From contig WPIO01000021.1 of assembly GCA_009760855.2 (NCBI GenBank), forward strand, positions 2,556,501 to 2,620,500: a stretch of DNA of 64,000 nt. Direction: 5' to 3'. The position numbers and the translations under genes were made by a program. Origin of the DNA: Cristatella mucedo. Lineage: Eukaryota; Bryozoa; Phylactolaemata; Cristatellidae. Of the stretch, positions 59,038 to 64,000 are shown piece by piece. The notes below the pieces were generated by a model. That model made no database searches and was not told the DNA's origin. It saw nothing but the letters and a program-made list of their open reading frames with translations. Each line of letters begins with the position of its first letter. The stretch's first letter is position 1.

Positions 59038-62000
59038 ATGTGGCGACTATGGATACTTACTGTGTTTTTATTGAGCGTACGTAACACTTCTTTTAAAGCT
59101 GCTATTGCTAGCAAGCATTTAGGCGCGTGGCAAGCCTTATTTTACGTTCTCTAGGCTGTCAACGGCCTTACAGAAGACTCTGCAACAAGGTGAGTAACTA
59201 TTAGTGTAATATAACCAAGATTTTTCTATTAAGTCTGATTAACACTGTCAAACGAGATTGTGAATGACCTAGAGTGGAATATGATGTGCATATTTTTGTT
59301 AGAGGATCAGCATATAAATTGGTGTTACACACCGTTGGTTTTATTTTAGTGCACTTTCATCAAATTCTAGTCATATTGATGCCGGATTATTGCATAAAAT
59401 TATTTACTTCATTTTCACTTTGGGCACCGGCTGTGCCGTGTTTTCACAGAGCATATTTTTTAGATTAGCAACGGCCAATTGTCTCTTTCTAGACTTCACA
59501 TAAACAGCAGTCTGACTCACCAATTCTGGATTGCAGCTTCAGATCTAATCATTTCGAGATACAAAATGTTAACATTCAAATATTTTGTGATTGTACCTGC
59601 CTTTTGTTCTCGTTGTATCCAGCTTGATTAAGTACCTCTCAGGGAGCTTTTTCCTTAATATGTGAATGCCTGAGTCTAAGTTGTGACTTTAGTTTAATTT
59701 CACTTTAGCTGTTTCAGTGCCTCTAGCCCATGGCTAGTAGCTAAGCATGATCATCACTCAGATATGCTGCTAGAAACAGCCGGCTTACAATATAGCATGA
59801 CTTTAGAATTAGCTGAGCTTCTTCAGCATATGATAAAGGACGAGTTCTTCAAGCGAAGTAATATACAAACAATGTATTTCAAGAGCAAAAGAGAAGAAAT
59901 CTTAAATAAGCAGACTGGGCTTCTGCGTTTAATCTGGGAATACCGAATCCAAGCCAAGATCAGCTCCTGTTGCTTTTAAGAAAGTCATAAGCCGTTTATC
60001 ACATATTGGTTATTCTTAGACGAATGATTCTTCTCATTTGCTGACATCTAAGCTGCTCAAAGAGAAAATTAACCAACATCAGTGAACTAAAATAATTACG
60101 ACCAGATTTTAATATGTAACCCGGCAATACATTGCCATGAAAACTGAGAGAAAACTTTGACCAGCACTGCAAGCATGATTCTGAGGATTTTTTGAAAGTT
60201 ATTGTACACCCTTGAGGAAACGCGATTTGGAAATCCTTGCTAAATGTCTCACTGGTGTACACTGGGGACCCATTTGATAGCACTGATTGAAGCAGCAGCT
60301 GAAGCTTACTGTATATATGCATCAGGTGAAATCAATCCTTAGCTGGTTGCTGTTATCGTGGTTTTCTAGCCGTGCTGGAATTGAAAGCCAATGTCTCGGG
60401 CCTAGATTTGTAATGCGAGTAGCAAGCTATATCGATTCACCCCTTTGCGACCGCTGAGGCTGTGATCCTATCCGAGCACCGTCAGTACCTAGCTAACCTA
60501 AAGGCATCAACCTTTACTTGACCTAAAACTAACAGTTTAAATAGTGCATCATTGTTTAAATACCCTACAATAGACAATTTTACCATATGACTCAGATGTG
60601 TATAGATGACATCCGCACATTGATGGCAGCAAATTTTCCAAAACTAAACGATGACAAAACTAACTTACTAGTTATGGGCAAACCCATTGTGATTCAGAGA
60701 TTGGAAAGGCTGTCACTCAAAATTGGCTCGGCCAGCATATCTCCTGTCGAATCAGCTCGAAATCTATATGTCATATTCCAAAGCGACCTCTCGTTAGACG
60801 ACCATATCAGCTCCACCGTCAAATCTGCCTATTTTTAGCTTCATAACATTGCTAAAATTCGGGCTTGTTTGGATAAGCATACCACGTCTAAGTTGGTCCA
60901 TGCAGTTGTGACATCTCGTCTCGAATTCTGCAACTCACTGCTTACTGGCCTACCAGCATGTGCGATCAGGCGATTGCAGCTGGTGCAAAACTCTGCAGCT
61001 AGGCTTGTCTGTCGTGAGCATAGCAGTTGCAACATTACTCCAATTCTCGCCGACCTGCCCTGGCTCCCAGTCAAGCAACGGATTGACTTCAAGGTTTTGT
61101 CGCTCACTTTTAGGTCCGTTCATTCTATGGCTCCAGCCTGTCAGATATACTACCCCATCAGGCCAAGCATCGTACCACCCGCTTTTCTGAATCCAACAGT
61201 CTAGAAATACCTCGTACAAACCTTAAATCCTTTGGAGACCGTGCATTTAGTTCGTACGCTCCCAAAGCCTGGAACTCCTTTTCGACCTGCGTCAGAACAT
61301 CCCCTGACCTGACCACATTTAAAAGGAACTTAAAAACACACTTATTTAGGACAGCATTTAGTGGGTCCCTGTGATTCGTCCTTCACGTGCTTATGCGTTC
61401 TGACACTATGCATGCTGCCACTAACCGCATTTGCATGCTGACCCTGTGCATGTCACCCCTAAACCATGTTATTCATTTTGTTTGTTTTTCAAGCATGATT
61501 TTACTTACCATTCAATTGCATTTCCCTTTGCAGCAAATGTAAAGCGCCTAGAAAGAGAATGAGTTCTCTGAGGGCGCTTTATCAAGTATATTATTATTAT
61601 TATTCTTATTACTACTTGGTAGGATTGCAGCCTTAGAACTAATCACACGCAGCAGATCTATTATTTTGCTCCGATTGGCTGACATAACAGTATCTAAAAT
61701 CCAAAAGGTCAATTACTAATATGTTACACTTGTAAGTACTAATAATATCTCGAGTGGCAATAAAATGAGCACTATTAGGTTGATCTTCTAGCCTGATTAG
61801 TGATAATTTGAGTATCGATATAGCAGCCCTGTTACAATGAGTCGGATAACGAAATCGAGCAGGAGTGATCTAGCTGAATTTTGCTTCTCATTCGGAGTTT
61901 CTCCTCCTGCAAGCTTTCGTACGTATAGCTATATGACTGTATCCAAATGTTAGAAAATATGCACTTTTGATCACCATAGCCGGGGTAACCTAAATGATCC

Positions 62001-63142
62001 TTTGAAGACCGTGCATTTAGCTCGTATGCTCCCACAGCCTGGAACTCCCTCCCGACCTGCATCAGAACATCCCCTGACCTGACCACATTTAAAAGAAACT
62101 TAAAAACATACCTATTTAGGACAGCATTTAGTGGGTCCTTGTGATTCGTCCTCGATGTGCTTATGCGTGCTGACACTGTTCATGCTGCCACTAACCACAT
62201 TTGCATGCTGACCCAGTGCATGTAACCCCTAACCATGTTATTCATTTTGTTTGTTTTTCAAGCATGATTTTACTTACTATTCTATTGCGTATCACTTTGC
62301 AGCAAATGTAAAGCGCCTAGAAAGAGATTAAGTTCTCTGAGGGCGCTTTATCAAGTGCAATATTATTATTATATTATCGAAGGCTGTGCTAAATTGTCTG
62401 TACTACATGTTTCCTTGCTAAGGCGGAAACTGACTGTTTACCAACGCCTCGTACAAACCTCAAGTCCTTTGGAGACTGTGTGTTTAGTTTGTATGCTCCC
62501 AAAGCCTGGAACTCACTTCCGACTTGCATCACGACCTTCCCTGAGTCGACCACATGTAAAAAGAACTTGAAACGCACCTATTAATAACCGCATTTAGAGG
62601 GTCCCTGTGATTCGTCCTTTGTGTGCTTTTGTGTACTGACACTGTGCATGCTGCCACTAACCACAGTTGCATGCTGATCCTGTGCATTCACTCCAAACCA
62701 TTGTATTCGTGTTTTTTATCAAGCATGATACCACTTAATATTCGATCGTGTTTCCTTCGCAGTAAACGTAAAGATCGTAGAAAGAGATTGAGTTCTCTGA
62801 GGGCGCTTTATCAAGTGTATTCCTTTTCATTATTATAAGGCATCCTCAATCGACTGTATGAGCGGCAAAACATTTTTCAGGATATCTAAGAGAGCTACTG
62901 CACCGAGCTGGTTCTCAGAGTGCGTGGGCTTTGGCTGCCAGGTAACAAGCAGCTACAAGCATACGGTTTGTACAGCTGATCTGACCGAAGCATCCTTTAA
63001 GAGTTGCCTTGGGAAGGAATTCAACCACATCAAGTTTAAAGCTTCTGGCACGATCAAGCTGACTGGATACATCGCTGCAGCTAGCAATATAATCATCGAC
63101 GGTCTCGGCCAGTCTGTCACGATAACAGGCTTCGGTTTGCAT
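59038..63142 (+). CDS. Secreted pectate lyase (PL1 family), copy B, partial
   Basis: Three of four exons are in the window: 59038-59076 (signal peptide start), 59155-59189 and 62881-63142. Splice sites match copy A, with the same 78-bp first intron and the same phases. Exon 1 is identical to copy A, exon 2 differs by one synonymous change (CTA to CTT, Leu), and exon 3 encodes the identical 87 full codons. Intron 2 is 3691 bp rather than 2287 because of two LINE-A insertions. The donor GTAAGT at 63143 starts intron 3, which leaves the window. The catalytic exon is expected near 64574-65197. Intact frames and synonymous change suggest a working paralogue, but this cannot be settled without the last exon. 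Confidence 0.75.
60376..60448 (-). mobile_element. tRNA-like SINE relic in intron 2, copy B
   Basis: Counterpart of 46066-46135. Confidence 0.45.
60600..61610 (+). mobile_element. LINE-A insertion unique to copy B, intron 2
   Basis: 1011 bp. It begins within the RT at GTATAGATGACATCCGCAC and reads NDDKTNLLVMGKPIV, then PVESARNL and DLSLDDHISSTVKSAYF. A TAG stop follows and then LHNIAKI, CAIRRLQLVQNSAARLVCRE and a 3' UTR with the GAGGGCGCTTTATCAAGT box and ATT tail. The empty site in copy A is 46292/46293 (AGATGT, then ACTACTTGG). No target-site duplication is visible. It is one of the least decayed LINE-A copies. Confidence 0.85.
61997..62372 (+). mobile_element. Second LINE-A insertion unique to copy B, intron 2
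   Basis: 376-bp 3' end starting ATCCTTTGAAGACCGTGCAT and ending in an ATT tail. Copy A joins directly around 46687 (TTAAAGG, then ATTATCGAAGG). Confidence 0.75.
62405..62842 (+). mobile_element. LINE-A 3' end in intron 2, copy B
   Basis: Counterpart of 46735-47155, immediately before exon 3. Confidence 0.75.
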
Positions 63143-63786
63143 GTAAGTCAAGGTTGAGCATTCGATGCCGTCCCTGCCACTCTGCCCAGGCTTTATCGCC
63201 TCAATTTCTAGTGTACAACTTAGGATTTGAAATTAATTTGAACAGAATATTCCATTTTGAGTATCTCTTCAATGGGATATTCATGTGACAATATAATTAA
63301 AAAACATGCACAGTGCATTACTGTTTTAGAACTCCAACCAATTTAATAAACAGACCTTCTAAGCTATGGGGCTGACAAAAGATTCTCTCATTGGTATTAG
63401 GATATCTAAGAATTTTGATATTAGACCGTGCAATTGCTATGAGGATCAGTTAGTCTATCGCCTCTACGAGTGATCGAAGAAGCATTCTACTAGATTACAT
63501 TGTTTGTATGTTTGCATAATTCATATACCAAACCGAGCTTCTCTTAAGAGCAAAGAAAGAATAGGTTGGATTAAACGATCCAGATTTTCTACCTCGCAGA
63601 ATCTGACTTGTATTACAGTATTATTGCAGCTTGCCTCAATCTCCATGGCAATCGATAAGGTCTAACTTTGGTGATGTCAATCAAGTATTACATGTAGCAT
63701 TCTAGTTAGTTTCAGCCGGGCGGTAATAAACTATGACTAAAAATTGAGAGAAATACTCGCTAGATTGACAGTCAGTAAAGCTAGAA

Positions 63787-64000
63787 CAGAGGTCAGCAAA
63801 CTCGATCTTTTAGGCCATACACGGCCTAGATAGTGTTCTAGTCCAGCCTAACGACTCCAACTTATTTTTAGTGATGGATCGGCCTAAACAAATTGTCACA
63901 CTTTTGTTCCCCTTCATCACTGCTGGTTGCTGCTCAAGCTTTAGCGAGTGTTTATTTTCAAAGCGGGTGTCAGGCGCTTGTATATGCCGGACCGGGCTGG
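63787..64000. mobile_element. hAT-like MITE in intron 3, copy B (truncated by window end)
   Basis: Left end CAGAGGTCAGCAAACTCGAT and flanking CTAGAAC as in copy A. It runs off the window before its right terminus. Confidence 0.5.

Larger units (their letters stand above)
54861..64000. repeat. Tandem duplication unit B (runs off the window)
   Basis: Aligns with 40989-48304. It is longer because of three LINE-A insertions (56799-57068, 60600-61610, 61997-62372) and a longer AT-rich tract at the left end. Confidence 0.85.

Overview
The window looks like animal-type nuclear DNA, most likely from an invertebrate. The evidence is low gene density, spliced genes with GT-AG introns, abundant decayed CR1/L2-type LINEs with (ATT)n tails, tRNA-like SINE heads, a solo LTR, a hAT-like MITE and long CA, CT and TA microsatellites. 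Nothing is organised like a bacterial operon. The species cannot be named from the sequence. Apart from one gene family, essentially all protein homology I can see belongs to dead retrotransposons.

The gene is a secreted pectate lyase of polysaccharide lyase family 1 (PL1). Copy A is complete in four exons: 44755-44793, 44872-44906, 47194-47455 and 48887-49510, giving about 319 residues. The first two short exons encode a signal peptide split by a 78-bp intron, and all splice phases agree. AATAAA lies 51 nt after the stop. A second copy (B: 59038-59076, 59155-59189, 62881-63142) lies downstream in a tandem duplication. Unit A runs from 40989 to about 54860; unit B starts at 54861 and runs off the window, so the last exon of copy B is expected just outside, near 64574-65197. 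Unit B carries three LINE 3'-end insertions that unit A lacks.

Layout. 1-9780: decayed LINE-A (ATT-tailed) copies, including a three-deep nest at 5405-7430 and the longest copy at 7431-9440. 9780-14560 and 27618-30060: two arms of an older duplication. Arm 1 later received a 1501-bp solo LTR (10760-12260, TTTC target-site duplication) and a 731-bp GC-rich insert (13063-13793). 15356-17480: a LINE-B relic. 19113-20345 and 39788-40650: two copies of a dispersed repeat that start with a tRNA-derived SINE. 21395-26250: LINE-A fragments, one of them split by a 229-bp insert with inverted ends. 29620-36085: LINE-A pieces and two LINE-B copies, one nearly full length. 38136-39715: LINE-B on the plus strand, cut by a LINE-A insertion with an ACAAGT duplication. 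40989-64000: the tandem pectate lyase units.

LINE-A and LINE-B are my working names for two reverse-transcriptase families in the window. Both have CR1/L2-group features, and no copy appears intact.
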